A stretch of DNA of 64,000 nt from Metellina segmentata (GCA_947359465.1 OX375876.1:70500998-70564997); one strand, 5' to 3'. Shown: positions 34,160-46,443, counted from the first letter of the stretch. Numbers and translations are program-made. The notes: generated by a model not told the origin, from the letters alone.

Positions 34160-34740
34160 CCCAGGGGCATTCTTTCTTTAGGTTTGTACGGGCTTCACAA
34201 CCCCGGGGTACCTGAGTGATCTTCCCTCCCTTTCGTTCTTCTTCTCCTCCTCTACCCTTCTGCTATTTGCTTTTTCTTCCTTCCTCGTTGTGGTTGCCTC
34301 TCCGGAGGTGAGGGCTCCCCTTGAGAAGCTTTTCGCCAGTCTGTGCTTGCAGCTCCTCTTGGGGATTATATCACCCACGTGTTTGCCGTGCGTGGAGACC
34401 TGTGTCTTCGGAAAAGGTGATCGGTGATTGAGGGACAACATAACGACCCAATACATTGCTTCGGCTCCTGCTTCGGATAGACAGGCAGTGTACTTTGGTC
34501 CCAGTGCATTAATCGGCTGGTGGGTATATCCTGCTAGGACTAACGACCTGCTCACCAACTAGCTCTTTAGGGCAGTCATAGGGGTGAGTTGGGTTTGTAT
34601 AGTCCCTGGCTAGCACCGGTACAGTACCCTGTATCCCCTCGTTGGACTCCATGGTGGGTGGTGCCGCTGGGGTGAATGGGGCGCTGGGCTATGTGAATGG
34701 GGTGGAAGTTCCCAGACGAGTCGGAAAATCATTTCCATTT
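34160..34740. repeat. GC-rich unclassified sequence, possible 5' end of a non-LTR retrotransposon
   Basis: A sharp rise in GC content with pyrimidine-rich CTTCTTCTCCTCCTC runs. Downstream is an ATG context near 34,642-34,651 (ATGGTGGGTGGTGCCGCTGG). A minus-strand ORF (34,178-34,558) and a plus-strand ORF (34,642-34,824) exist, but neither carries a domain I can name. It stops where the mariner relic begins, so it may be an older element cut by that insertion. Assignment to LINEs is a guess from composition and layout. Confidence 0.3.
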
Positions 34741-35185
34741 TTGTTCTTGCTGTGGATGGTCTGCTATTGTCCTGGTAGAAGAAAACTTTCTTTCTGCCAA
34801 CCAGTGCTCGATGCTTCTGGGTAAATGCAACTCTGACCCGTTGTAAATTTTCTGAATAGACAGCGGTGGTCCATCAAAAATAAAGGAGCATCTTAAACCA
34901 CCTAACCGCCATATCTTTGTATTGTATCCACTTTTCATCGCATGTCAATATGCATTTCCTAAAATGTTCCGTTCTGTGGCATGACGCCAAATGGTTATGC
35001 AAGTGAGTTTATTGGCTCAAAGACGCACTAGCTCAGTACCCAGGTTCTTCCAAGCCGATGCAAATGAGTTCGACACTTACATCAAACTGTCTTGCTTGCA
35101 AATTCTTGTCAAGTTTTATTTGAATTTGACTCAATACGGTTCTTCAGTTACGTTTCATCGAGGTCTGAAGGTCTACCAGAGTGTG
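34740..35185 (-). pseudogene. mariner-family transposase relic
   Basis: The minus strand holds, across several frames, GRPSDLDE (linker after the helix-turn-helix), LTCDEKWIQYKD (first catalytic aspartate block, family form TGDEKW) and VFFYQDNSRPS (second aspartate block, family form DNARPH). Between them comes RVAFTQKHRALVGRKK. The third aspartate region is missing because homology ends at 34,740. Stops and frameshifts are frequent, so it is an old dead copy. Confidence 0.75.
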
Positions 35186-35187
35186 GC

Positions 35188-35235
35188 GCTGGTTGGTTAG
35201 TTGGTTGAATAGTTGGTTGGTTAGTTGTTTGGGTT
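35188..35235. repeat. Simple repeat (GGTTAGTTGGTT)n
   Basis: GGTTGGTTAGTTGGTTGAAT and variants run for about 45 bp. Confidence 0.8.
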
Positions 35236-36945
35236 TTTATGACTTAAGACCACCGGAGTGGGGTATAATCTTTTGAGTATAATCTTTAGATAAATATTTC
35301 TAGAGCCGCTTTCGACAACAATGTGCTATCATTGCATCATCTGTGAATCCAGGAAACATTTTTCAAGCAGCGTCTGTAGCCCTGACGCCCAATTGAATTC
35401 AGAAAGAAAGCCCGAATAATTAACTTCGAATAATTCAATCATAATGAGCTCATTTTTTTACAAAATTTTATATGATTAATTTCTGTAAGTGTTATACACC
35501 CGTAAATTCTCTGTTAAATAAATAGTTTGTTTAAATCTACGTAACTACACTTTTTAAAAGATAGAATGAACACACGTGTAGTTTGACAATGGCAAAAAAT
35601 GAACAGTAAGAATTTTTTGCTTATTTTATATAACGCATACATAAAACTGCGGATCCTGCATCAAGAAAACGGCATCAATGGTTTGGTTTTGAACTGTATT
35701 TTATAATTTATTTAAATCAATGAATAATTTATTTAAATCAATGTTCTGAATTTATTATTTCTGCACAGTTGAGAATTATATTCTACATAAAGTATATTTA
35801 TTCCTCTCACTATAGGTCAAAAATTCTGATGCAAATAAAAAAACAGGAAATAGTTAATTTGTTTTAAAGTCATTGAAATTTCTTAGTAAGTATCTTGAAG
35901 AGTTAAACGGGGTGGGGGAATTATTTTCTTACAAAATTTCACCTTAATTTGTTGTTTACTATAGCGTCAATCATCAATTAAAATCATTGAGAGCATAAAA
36001 CTTTTATTTGAAATTTTAATTCTCTCTGGAAAAGTTAATTAAAAAAGTTGCAAGCATTTTAAGTAAAAAAAATCAATAGATATAAAAAATGCAAATATTT
36101 TGTACTCGTAATAAATCATGAAAGGAAACCTTAATGTATTTTTCTGAACTTAAATTGTGTGTCACTTAAACTCCACTGAATGTTCAACTTAATTAAAAAG
36201 TATTTTTTTAGTAATGCAGTTTAACAGACTCATTTCATTAAAGAATCACCTCTTGATGATCTCACATTTACCAGTCTTCATAATCCATCGTTCCCTACGC
36301 CAACAATTCCTCCCTGTGTTGGCAAGAGAACCTCAGAACCTCAAATGGTGAACAATTAAAGTTGCATTACGTAGCACATAAACTAAATTTGTAAAGATTT
36401 TATAATGATTGTAACTTATTATATGTTTAATAAGCCTGTCATACACGCATCGTATTCAAATGCTAATGCATCATTATAGGATGCAATACAATTCAGCAGA
36501 CATCAGCATTTATATTTACTAGTCAGAAAAATACCATCACTAGGATAGAAACAAAATTTATCTTCATTTTGAAAGCAAAATCAGCAACCAGGTCAAGGCT
36601 TGAATTTCAAACGTATGATTTCAAAAATCTCCAACAAATTCAATAGTGGCTGAATAGCAAAAGACTGGCAAAGATGTCAATTACTATATTATAGTTTAAC
36701 AGAAGCCTGGTAATCATGACTTTTAATTCTGCATGGTGTGTCCTATTTGTGGAGGCATTACCAGGAAAAACTGGAAATCACATATCCAAATATATCATCT
36801 GGTCTTGAACCAGTTCTATACTGTAAAGGATTTCCCGTTTCCAATTTCCAAAACAATATTCCACTAATTTATATGCTATGCTGAATCAAACGATTTCAAA
36901 TAGTTGCAAAGTATCGGCGTCTGATGGTCCTGGAAGTTTGGATTA
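35236..36945. other. No gene seen
   Basis: AT-rich intergenic sequence. Apart from the diverged repeat at 35,610-35,730 nothing is assignable. Confidence 0.4.
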
Positions 36946-36948
36946 TAA

Positions 36949-37402
36949 GACCCGGGGCACACATCTGGTTTTTCAACGTGCGGCGCCGCTGCCGCAACGC
37001 AAGTGCGGTCTGAGATACATTACTTATACATTAGATCCAATTTAGCAGGGCACACATGCCTCAGGCACAGCTGGGGCGACGCACGTCCAATTTGAGTGCA
37101 ACTTTTTCCGCAGTTCCCCACGGCGCCGCACATGAGTCTCCATTCACAAGTACCTTGTTTTCATAAACAAATGGAATATCAGTAGCAATTAATGAATGGT
37201 TGTATCCAGTAACGTCCATTTTGTTTCAAAATATACATTTTTTACATCAAGTAAGCGAAATAAACACGTTTTCTTCGATCGAATATTTATCGCAAATGGC
37301 ACGAAATGAGTTTGTGCGTCATTTTACGGTTATGTGTGCATAGTTGGGCTTCGATGCCGCAGTGGCGCCGCACCTTGAAAAACCGGATGTGTGCACCGGG
37401 CC
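36949..37402. mobile_element. PIF/Harbinger-type MITE, copy 1 (TAA duplication)
   Basis: The left end GACCCGGGGCACACATCTGG and the inverted right end GGCCCGGTGCACACATCCGG are TIRs, continuing into TTTTTCAAGGTGCGGCGCC on both sides. TAA flanks both ends (36,946-36,948 and 37,403-37,405), the 3-bp TWA target of PIF/Harbinger elements. It encodes nothing. Its 454 bp match the copy at 46,444-46,881 end to end. Confidence 0.85.
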
Positions 37403-37662
37403 TAAAGCAGTGCAACACAGAAGTATCCGTGATGATTCGTCTATGCAACACATAAAATCCCACTGGAAGAACTGAACGATATTTTTTTTATCTGAAGAGG
37501 TTCAAATTCAAAGCAGGGTTAGGGGGATCAAGACTTCAACAATGGAATCTTCCCTGTTAAGGTGGGTGAACACCTCGTAATTTTGTTTCTTTAATATTGC
37601 TTGGATCCTTTAATCAGTGATATTTTAGCATAATACAAATGTTTAAAGAGTTACATTTAATG
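37403..37662. other. No gene seen
   Basis: Unremarkable sequence between two TIR elements. Confidence 0.3.
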
Positions 37663-38470
37663 GCACAGCTACAATCTATGTTTATAGCGGTAGCACCGGC
37701 TTTAGCGATTTTTTTCGCACTTCTTGTAGCAATTTACGGTATGTTAAGGCAACCCATCTGTATTTACGGTTATTGTGGTTTTCGTGGCAACCTCGGCAAA
37801 CGAAAACTTTAAACTTTCATTTTGATTATTCTACAAAATTCTTTCAAAATCCGTTGATTCATTTGATTTTATTGGTTCGTTTGAAATTTTTTCTTTACTT
37901 CCATTGGTTATTTTATTTTAAAAATATTCTTTGATTGCATTGGTCCTTTTTAACTTTTTTTCTGTGATATCATTGATAGACTTACTTGTATTTCTAGAGT
38001 TGTGAACTTTTTTTTTTTGTAAAATTTTTCACGAAACGTTTCTGAGTTTTGTTTTTTAGCCGTTTGTGAAATTTCCTTTTTTTTTTTTTTTTTTGTAATT
38101 TTTTTCCGGAACAGTTTTGAAGTATCAAGTTGCATTATTTCTTGATTTTTTCTTTTTAAAGTCTTTTTCCTTTTCAACATCCCACTGTATTTAGTGAATT
38201 GATAAGTTTCAGGGTATTCTTACCCAACATTTGCAGCTTAGTTTTTCTGCTGGTGCACAAATGTGTTTTGAAATGTGTTTAAACTTATTACTTTTTGTGA
38301 AAGTTTTTAAAAGTGTAATTTTGAATACGTTCTTCAATGTGTTTTCAAGTTTTCATTTTCCGTTGTAAAAAGAAAAATATTTTTGAAATAATTATTTTTT
38401 TTCGACTTTAAAAGTGCTCCAAAAAAAATCGCCAAGGTCGTTGTCACCGCTATTAAGACTGTAGCTGTAC
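37663..38470. mobile_element. TIR element of about 0.8 kb, unclassified
   Basis: GCACAGCTACAATCTATG with TATAGCGGTAGCACC and TTAGCGATTTTTTT on the left is mirrored by AAAAAAAATCGCCAAGG, TGTCACCGCTATTAAGAC and TGTAGCTGTAC on the right. The TIRs span about 55 bp with many mismatches. The interior is T-rich. A lysine-rich minus-strand ORF inside is a by-product of the T runs. I could not read a clean target duplication. Confidence 0.55.
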
Positions 38471-38955
38471 TATTTTAATTTTTTTAAGATAATTTTGTCA
38501 GTCAAAATTTAATCACAAATTATTACAATTTGAATGGTTTCTAATAACACTGATAGTGATTTAAATATTTCACCTATTTTGTTGTTTTTCGTACCAAACT
38601 CTTTGTTTATATTTAGCAAGTGCATTAAACCAAAAAATTAGGAATAATAATAATAAAATCTGAATAATGTTATCAAACATTGAAATTATCCAAAAAAAAC
38701 TCTAAAAGTCTGACTTTATCTCATTATCTTACACAATTAAAAATTTTATTACAGTTATATTTATTTTGTGATGTTCACTGTACAGTATAATGACTAAAAA
38801 ACAATTATGCAAAATATTTCAGAAAAAAAAATTGAGTAGCTTTTTTAGTTTGAGTTGTTAAGATAATGGGAAATAACAGAAAACCTCATTTTGAGTAAAT
38901 TGAAAAAAAGAAAATTTAGTTACTTTAAAAATAATGTTCTGAACTAAACTTACAC
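38471..38955. other. No gene seen
   Basis: AT-rich sequence with no feature. Confidence 0.35.
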
Positions 38956-39490
38956 TTAAAATTCTTCACTTTTGTATGTTCTACCTTCAATATGTTCATG
39001 TTTGTCTTGTTTTCTCTTTCTGGAGGCTCTTATAATTTTTCTTTGGGTTTTTACACAAGGGGTTGATTTTTTATTAGTCTTCTTAATTCGTAAGCTATCG
39101 ATATCATATAAGTCATTATAAGTGTAATCACCTACTAATAGTCCTAAGGCAATGAACACATCAATTAGTCCTTTAGAACCATCATTAAAAACAATAATAG
39201 CATCATTTACTCCCAAAGATAATATGTTAAAACGCACAAAGTTAAATTTTGGCAATCTCTGCCACACCATACTATTGAATGATTCATTAGCGTTTTGGGT
39301 TTTATCATGTAAACAAAGAAAGAAGTTCCTTCTGACGCAAATCCATGTAAACAGGTTTTACATTATTTAAAACGCTAGGAGGTAGTCCTGGACCATGCTT
39401 AAATACCATATTAGGGTCTTGTAATGATTTTTGGTATCTTCACCACCCATTTTACCCGTAGGACATTGCTTTTTAATGCTACTATGCTCC
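38956..39490 (-). pseudogene. C-terminal part of a Mutator-like transposase-related protein
   Basis: The minus-strand frame 39,270-38,956 reads VWQRLPKFNFVRFNILSLGV, DAIIVFNDGSKGLIDVFIALG and ends with RKRKQDKHEHIEGRTYKS. Upstream, after frameshifts and stops, come CPTGK, CLHDKTQNANESFNSM. The run CLHxKTQNxNES, xxW, a block with AxxxFNDG, a small L-rich helix and a basic RKIIRASRKRKQ tail is the C-terminal half of a large repetitive invertebrate protein family annotated as carrying a Mutator-like transposase domain. The catalytic N-terminal part is not visible here. The name comes from memory of the family pattern, so the superfamily should be tested. Confidence 0.5.
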
Positions 39491-41195
39491 AGAAAAAATG
39501 CCTATAACTTCACTAATACTTAATGAATTTTAAAACGGCCTTCATTTATTGAAAAAATAAATGTTCAATGTACATGTTTAATGAATAAACTCACAAAGGA
39601 TATTTTTGTAAAATATGGCTTTTCACATACCTTAAAATAACTTCTTTTTGATGTCAACAGCCTATCAAAAGCCTGAACAGACTTGTTATCCAAGTAAATA
39701 TCTGCATTATCTGAACAAATACTTGTCATTAAAAAAAAGCCTTACATTATCTCAACAAAAGCTCATTAGCCAAGCAAAATCTTTATATTTTCTCTTTAAA
39801 AAGACTAGCCAACCAATAAAAAGCCTTGCATTACCATAATAGACTAGTCAACCCAGCAAAAGACGTAGTATTTGAAAAAAGAGCAGTCTTCGAGGAAATT
39901 CATAACATCCGGAGAAAGGAATGTGCATAAACTCAGCATTTCTTGTGCAAATATCTTCTAATCAACCTAACATATCAAGTCAGTCGTTAAAAACAGTAAA
40001 AGTCATAGATCGGACAAATAATATCGCTATTCGGGTATATGGCTAAATCATCGACTTGAGAATTGAAAATTCGAGAATACTTAGTGTATCCTCAAATCCA
40101 TGAGTTCTTCAGAAAAAGGCTTCACCGAATCCAGTGAAATGATAATCAAGCTTGTGACCGTTTCTTTGATGCTGGTTAAATTATTCGTTAATTCCAAAGC
40201 AAAGATATTTATTGGAATTGGTTACACCCATGTTGCATCCTCTCCATAAATCATAAATGCTCTTGAGTTGGTATCAATTGATTAGGAAAGCTATATCGTA
40301 ACAGAAGTGGATATTAATCGTTACTTGTATTTCTCAAATCTGGAGCACCTAAAGGTGAATTATTCCGTAAAAATATGTTTGAATCATAGAAGTGAAATAT
40401 AAATAGACTGAGTATTGCTATTGAGAAAAGCTTCACAAAGTGTGACCAAAATGTCAACTGTAATCGCGTGACTGTTCTGTGAAAAATTGACTCAGCTAGC
40501 CGATTTGACACATATTAACTCCACGCTTGGCAAAATAACATTTTAGGATCGAATAAGTGTATGAATGAACATTTCTAAAAAGTAGTGACAAAAATGGTGA
40601 ATTTGCTAATGTTTTCTACAATGTTACGCTGACCAATTAGAGGTTGAATGTTTGTGTCCACACAACAGGCGAAAGAAACTAAGGACTCAGATGAGTGAGC
40701 ATTATCATATACCACATGCAACGATAAGTATGTCCTTTTGATATCAAAATATGTATCACAACTTGCTGTTATGACTTGGACGCATCCAAGTTAGAAGCAT
40801 GCACTTTTAACACATTTCTTTACAGCAACCAACGAAAACATTTCAACAAACAACCACTCATTACATACCTTAACCTGTGGTTAAGAAGAAATTAATCAGT
40901 AAGTGATACTGATATCGGAGAGGGCCGAATAAGTCAAACAACCGTTTATTTTCATTTCAACGACCCAAATACACATTTGTGAGACCTAAACATCCAGAAC
41001 TTATTTTTTTCATAAAGGGTCCACCATCTCACCTAATACTTCCTGCCCATAATTTAACGTGTTACTGGAGCTTAGAATGCAAATGGAGGTAGATGGATCT
41101 GTGTTTGTAAACAAAGCCCTTCTCATGTTGCTATACTGGGTAACTAACTCTATGAGTGATTTGGATGGGATAGCTCTTCCATCAAGGTCTGACCA
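39491..41195. other. No gene seen; weak degenerate repeats at 39,650-39,860
   Basis: Words such as AAAAGCCTTRCATTA and AGCCAA recur every 40-60 bp between 39,650 and 39,860, giving an ORF rich in KSL. This looks like a decayed minisatellite. The remainder is featureless. Confidence 0.4.
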
Positions 41196-41300
41196 ATTTT
41201 GTTAATGACAAGATATCTTGTCATCAAGAAATTGTCGATTTCTTTATGATGACGATGTCAAGATATGGTCAATTTCCTTCTAATGACGGTATGCCTCATG
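41196..41300. mobile_element. Fragment of the GACGAGATATC MITE family
   Basis: AATGACAAGATATCTTGTCATCAAG is a near-perfect palindrome, followed by ATGATGACGATGTCAAGATATGG. Ends are not preserved. Confidence 0.45.
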
Positions 41301-42235
41301 GAAATAACCACCAGTAAATAGCGAGAGGTTTCGCTATGGTCGGGTGAACTCGCCCAAAGGAAAGACACTTACCTTTGAAGAAACATTATTAGTGCAAAAA
41401 ATAATAATGTCTAGGATAACGCACTACAATACCTGTGGTATAGAAGTCGAAACGTGGCGAAATAGCCTATTTCCTGTCATATAGAAAAGAATCGACAGCA
41501 TTTTCCAAAATTTAGAATTAGTCACACCAAAGGTATGAAATATGTGTAAGGAAGAGATTTAAGGAAGAGAACCTGACTGTCCCAACTGTCAGGTTGACAA
41601 CAAGAACCTGACGACGTATTGCAGTGCTTCGGGATGTCGTGCAAAGACTCGATGATCGGAGACATTTTTGGGGCATTTTTTCGCAGGAATAACATTTTGA
41701 AACTGATTTAGTTTTCATCCCGGGATAAGAGAAAAAAGATCGCAGCGATCCTTTAATAAAATTGAAATAATGCGCACTTCGAATGCAAACAGCGCCATGG
41801 AATTTTTTCATAACATATTCATTAAGCTTCCCGGTAGGTGATGAGATTTTTCCACCGAAGTGCACTTTTTCAAAACGTAACCGGGGTATGCGCAAGCAAT
41901 TTTTCAAGCTAATACATGTACGCCAGAACATGGCCAACTGCTGTGCGGGGAAATAAAGTATGGAAACAACGTTAAAAAATATGTGAAAGCACGCTAAGAA
42001 ATATATGCGTCATACGTGACCGCATTTCGAAAGGAGAAACATCGCCAAGAATGCACGCCAAGGGGACGCTAAGAATAAAAAAGTACAGCATATCGTGTAA
42101 AGAGATTCAGAAGGGTAAGTCGGAAAACTTTTTTGACATTTTTACTATTCGGGTCACGTGAGAGCTTCCTTCGTAAAGTTCAATCTTTTGTCATCTGTCA
42201 TCCCGTATTTAGAAGGGGAGAGTACTGCAGAGAAG
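41301..42235. other. No gene seen
   Basis: A 139-codon minus-strand ORF (41,518-41,937) shows no domain, signal peptide or neighbourhood support. I leave it uncalled. Confidence 0.35.
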
Positions 42236-42253
42236 AGAGAGAAAAGTGAAGGG

Positions 42254-42286
42254 TCTCTCTCCCTCTCTCTTTCTCTCTCTTTTTCT
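42254..42286. repeat. (TC)n microsatellite
   Basis: CTCTCTCCCTCTCTCTTTCT and similar for about 33 bp. Confidence 0.85.
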
Positions 42287-42856
42287 GGTATACTTTTGGA
42301 TATTGTTGGAGTTTTCCATGCTGTTGGGTCTGCCAAAGATAAGTGCCTTGAGTAAATTTTTGAAAAGAAAACGTCGTTCAGGATGTTTGATCAATACTTT
42401 ATGTTTCTCATTACATAAAAACAGATGGTGTGGTATCTGTGAGAGGTTGTCGTCCAGTGATGCTCAGAAACGATTATGGTAACATGAAACAGATGAACAA
42501 AAGCAAATAAAATATAAGTGCACAATTTTGTTGGGTAGATAATTGTTCGTTTTAAGTGGATTAGAGGCATAGTAATACTTTGCTACATTGTCTAAGAGTG
42601 GATACTTCATAAACACATCAAATCTATAGGGGAAAGTCTTTAAAACTGTTGTATCGAAAATGCCAACAATCTAATAATATTTTCTATAAATATGCAGAGT
42701 AGAGTCCATATCGTAATGCATAAGGATGTTCAGCATTACTCAAATTCGGTCGCATTATTGAATTAGTTGTTTCTGCTTGCATTAGTGAAGGAGGGATAAT
42801 TTATAAATCTGTTTCAAACACGTCGACTATACTGTTTTTAATTCGTATATTTCTTT
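42287..42856. other. No gene seen
   Basis: AT-rich sequence with no feature. Confidence 0.35.
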
Positions 42857-43465
42857 TCTATTAATAACATTGTTATCGTATTTCTGTCCATCAATAAGAT
42901 TTTAAAACTTAAGCTTTTATGTTATGTGTGCACTTTTCTATCATTTATTAGTCAGATGTTACGTTATGCTTCTTTTCCCTGCTTACATAGTAAAAGGACC
43001 GAGGTGTGTGTTTTGTTCTATTCAAATATTGCTTTCATATTTCAATCATCAATGACGTTTAAAAGGGGAGGTGCACTTTTCTATCACTATGTATTCATAT
43101 GTTACATTTTGTATGTTCGTTGTGTACATAGTAAAATTAGCAATATGTATTTTGTTCTATTAATAGCAGTATTCTCGGATTTCTGTCATTAACGACGCTT
43201 TGAAAAGCTTGAGATTCGTTGCAAATGACATTGTGAAAGCTTAAGCTTTAATATTAGGATGTGCACTTTTCGATCACTTGATATTCATCTGATGCGTTTT
43301 GAGTGTTTTCCCTGAGAACATAGTAAAAGCTCTAAGATGCGTTTAGTTTTATTATTGATACAGTTTTCATATTTCGGTCATCAACGATATTTTAAAGTTT
43401 AAGATTTAAATTAGTAGATGTATACTTTTCGGACATTCCTGTTTTAACGGTGTACATAATAAAAG
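42857..43465. repeat. Degenerate tandem repeat, about 140-190-bp units, four copies
   Basis: Each unit holds a TTCTRTYAATA-type start, ATATTTC-GTCATCAAYGA, a GTGCACTTTTCTATCA-type block and CATAGTAAAAG near the end (about 42,990, 43,130, 43,325 and 43,455). Units are poorly conserved and non-coding. Confidence 0.65.
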
Positions 43466-44486
43466 AACAAATGTGCCTCCCAACTACTACCACAGATAAT
43501 AGGATATAGACAATTACGGATTTTTCAATTGGTTCTCTGAAATATTTTTTTAATTCTAAAATAGATTAATAATCCAAAATTTCTACTCAATTAAAAGATG
43601 AAATTATGTCTTTTGAGAATGAATATTGTTTTATTTTTTTTATAGAAATATATTCGTAAACAACAACAGATTTCGGAGATGAAACAGCTGAATGATTCAA
43701 CAACGGTGATTTCCGAGATTCTATGCAGTTAGGAACCAAAATATCTGATAATATCCCTCCCATCTGAATTTATTTGATATGCTCCTGATCTCAGAATACC
43801 CTCTGTATCTTGAATAGCTTGTAAGCTTTGAAGATTTACCTGGAGTGATTTGCATCCTCTTTGGATGCAGCCTCTATTTCCAATGAAAAGTAATGTAGGT
43901 GGATCGAAATTCCAATTGAACGTTCCTTTTGACCTACGCTCTGCTTTATTTGACATTGATACATGGTTCCATACCTTCTCCAGGGGTGCTCGACACTTTG
44001 TCACAGTCAAAGAATGGCATCAATAGCTGCGGGATGAATGCTTCTCTATTCAGCAAAGAAGGAGAATTTCCATTTACAATTTCTAAACGTATAAATAAAA
44101 TCTATACTTAAACTGAAACTTCTTTTCAGCATTTGAAATATATGGTGAACAATGTAACTGGTGACTAACCCTTCTGTATCACTGCTGAGAATCGGTTATT
44201 ATTTAATATTACCTTTACATTTAACAAAGATAAATGCCGGAAACAGTAAATTAAAAATACAAATTAGTTCATCAGTTAGAACATTCTAGTTAAGTTAAAT
44301 GCAAAACTGTGAGACTATATTCCATATAGATAATGGTAAACTATTTAAAAACCCCAGGTCGACTTTTTGATGCTTTTCAACTCTGAAAAGCTTCTATTTT
44401 TGTTTTTCACGAGAAAGGTCTCTTTAAATTCAACACATAACCTTTCACTATCTCTAAATGGCATCCAATGTTCGTAAAAATCTATT
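43466..44486. other. No gene seen
   Basis: AT-rich sequence. The minus-strand ORF 43,729-44,010 has no recognisable content. Confidence 0.35.
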
Positions 44487-44797
44487 GGTGAATAGTTTAA
44501 TTTACATTGCACTGGAGCAACACGCTGTACTACTGGTGACGGTCCGACATGAATCCCGAAGAGAATGGTCAGAAAACGACACCTAGTAATTTTGAACCAT
44601 AGCCAAATGGCGAGGCCAACACCTGATCTGGCACCCCACTCTTCTAACACCACGCTAACAAGATGACATTTAAGGCTATGACATATTTCGGGACCCATCC
44701 CCCCGTACATGGCGGTCTTCGGTTGGATCGTGTTTCGAACTTGCAATCTTTTAGTTGCTAATTCATGACTCTACCAACTGGACTATCGGAGCCCTTG
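44487..44797 (-). repeat. SINE-A, full copy
   Basis: CACTGGAGCAACACGCTGTA, GACGGTCCGACATGAATCCC and CACCTAGTAATTTTGAACCA mark the body. The head at 44,735-44,797 on the minus strand has TCCGATAGTCCAGTTGGTAG (A-box region) and GTTCGAAACACG (B-box region). The head resembles a tRNA with an unpaired acceptor and is not a functional tRNA gene. Confidence 0.75.
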
Positions 44798-45068
44798 AGA
44801 GCCTACTGAGAAAATTGATAATTTTAATACTTTTTTCGTTAAAGTACTAGTTTTTTCTCCAGCTCAGTTAATTCGTTTTTCATTAAAAAGAAATATTCGA
44901 ATAAACTCAAAAATACCATGTAAACATTTTTAATTTTAAAATTTAGTATTTTTGAACTTTAAAAATAATACGGGAAATAATTTGCGTTTTGGGGTTTTTA
45001 GCGCTTATATTAAATTCCCTTGGGCCTGATATTCTTAAGAAAAATTGCCAACAATATAAATAAAAATA

Positions 45069-45719
45069 TCTATATATATAATTCTCTTACGTGGCACGCA
45101 AAAAAGACGTTATTTGTTATCGCGTTTTGGCAACACTGTACGATTGTTTGTTTATCGCGAAGTCTCGCGCATTGATTGAATTTATAGGGTTATCGGATGA
45201 AATTTTATTGGAAAAAAAAAGGAAATTTTAATGAGCTGTTGCAGTTAGTTTATAATAGAAATCAAAGAAAGAGGAGGATCTTTTCAGGGCCATTTAAAAA
45301 ACGATCCTTTTCAGGGCCAACAATTATAGTTCAACAAGACGCTTGCACTACAACTTTCGGCAACAAACTCAACGAAAAAGTGTGGGTCGTTTGAGTGCTG
45401 GGAAAATGTACACACAAACAACATGCTGGGTATTCAATTTCCAAAGCAACGCTCACATTTCGAGTCAAAATTTGCACAAAGTTTTCATTTGAATTCTGAT
45501 TTTAGAGATACTGTATATATTTTTTCTGTAATACAGCAAATTTAGATTTGAAAAACATTTTTTTGGTAACATATTTTGTAAACAATCCCTTCTGCTAGGA
45601 CACATGTCTTCATTAAGGCGACCGAAGCGAGTATAGGTTCGCGCAGCGAACCAATGAGGATTGCGAAGCAATCCTCCGGGAGTTGGCGAGCGTTAGCGAG
45701 CAGGGGGCAGCCCCCCTAG
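45069..45719 (+). mobile_element. Non-autonomous Helitron, full copy (651 bp)
   Basis: Sits between host A (45,068) and T (45,720), the canonical Helitron AT target. It begins TCTATATATATAATTCTCTT and ends GGGGGCAGCCCCCCTAG, a GC hairpin followed by CTAG. Short hairpins (GGTTCGCGCAGCGAACC, AGGATTGCGAAGCAATCCT) precede the end. No Rep/helicase ORF; the ORF at 45,197-45,394 has no known domain. The 5' 120 bp match the copy at 12,849. Confidence 0.88.
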
Positions 45720-45720
45720 T

Positions 45721-46440
45721 AAGGTATACAAAGCAATAAATTTAAAGGTGTACAATGCAATGGAAATATAGGGAATACAGATTGATAAAAATATACAGTG
45801 TTGAAATCATTAAAAATGTAAGAACATCAAAGTATAAAGCGAAATAAAACAAAAGATCACACTAACGTACTAGACTTAGTTTTAGGGATGTTTAAAAACC
45901 TCAAGAACACACAAAAGACTGCAGTTTTGTCAAAGCCTGGCCTAACCATGACCTTTACTCTAAAGAGTTGATATCACTCTTGAATGAACTTTGTCCAGGC
46001 TCACAAGGAGAGTGGTAATTAATTTGCATTGTTAGCTCTCAAAAGTTTCGAAGCCTGGGGATGGCTCCTCATTTGTCAAACTATTTTCCTGTCTGATGTT
46101 ACCTAACCTCTGAAGCAAAATCTTAAATACACAATAGAGTTATTAATTATGCATCTAGATACTTTATGTTTATGTTTTTGAATTTTTATTCCTTTCTTCA
46201 ATATATTTAAAAAATTACTATTTACAGAAGATCCTATGATGTATCTTTTTTTAACAAGTAGGTTATCATTGTACTATGTCCCAAGCTTGCTTCAAAATAT
46301 AAATCCTAGTAAGAACTAGACAAAAGTACTGGTGCAAAAGGAAGATAGAAACATATCCCAAAGGTACTCTTCCATTTGAAATACGTAGATTTGTAGAATA
46401 AATTTGCATTAGTAGTTTTAATAGTATACCTAGATACCTT
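45721..46440. other. No gene seen
   Basis: AT-rich intergenic sequence. Confidence 0.35.
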
Positions 46441-46443
46441 TTA

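Noticed and set aside
37950..38180. Lysine-rich minus-strand ORF
   Set aside because: Produced by long T runs; no domain and no conservation evidence.
41518..41937. 139-codon minus-strand ORF
   Set aside because: No recognisable motif, signal or neighbour; length is within chance for 64 kb.
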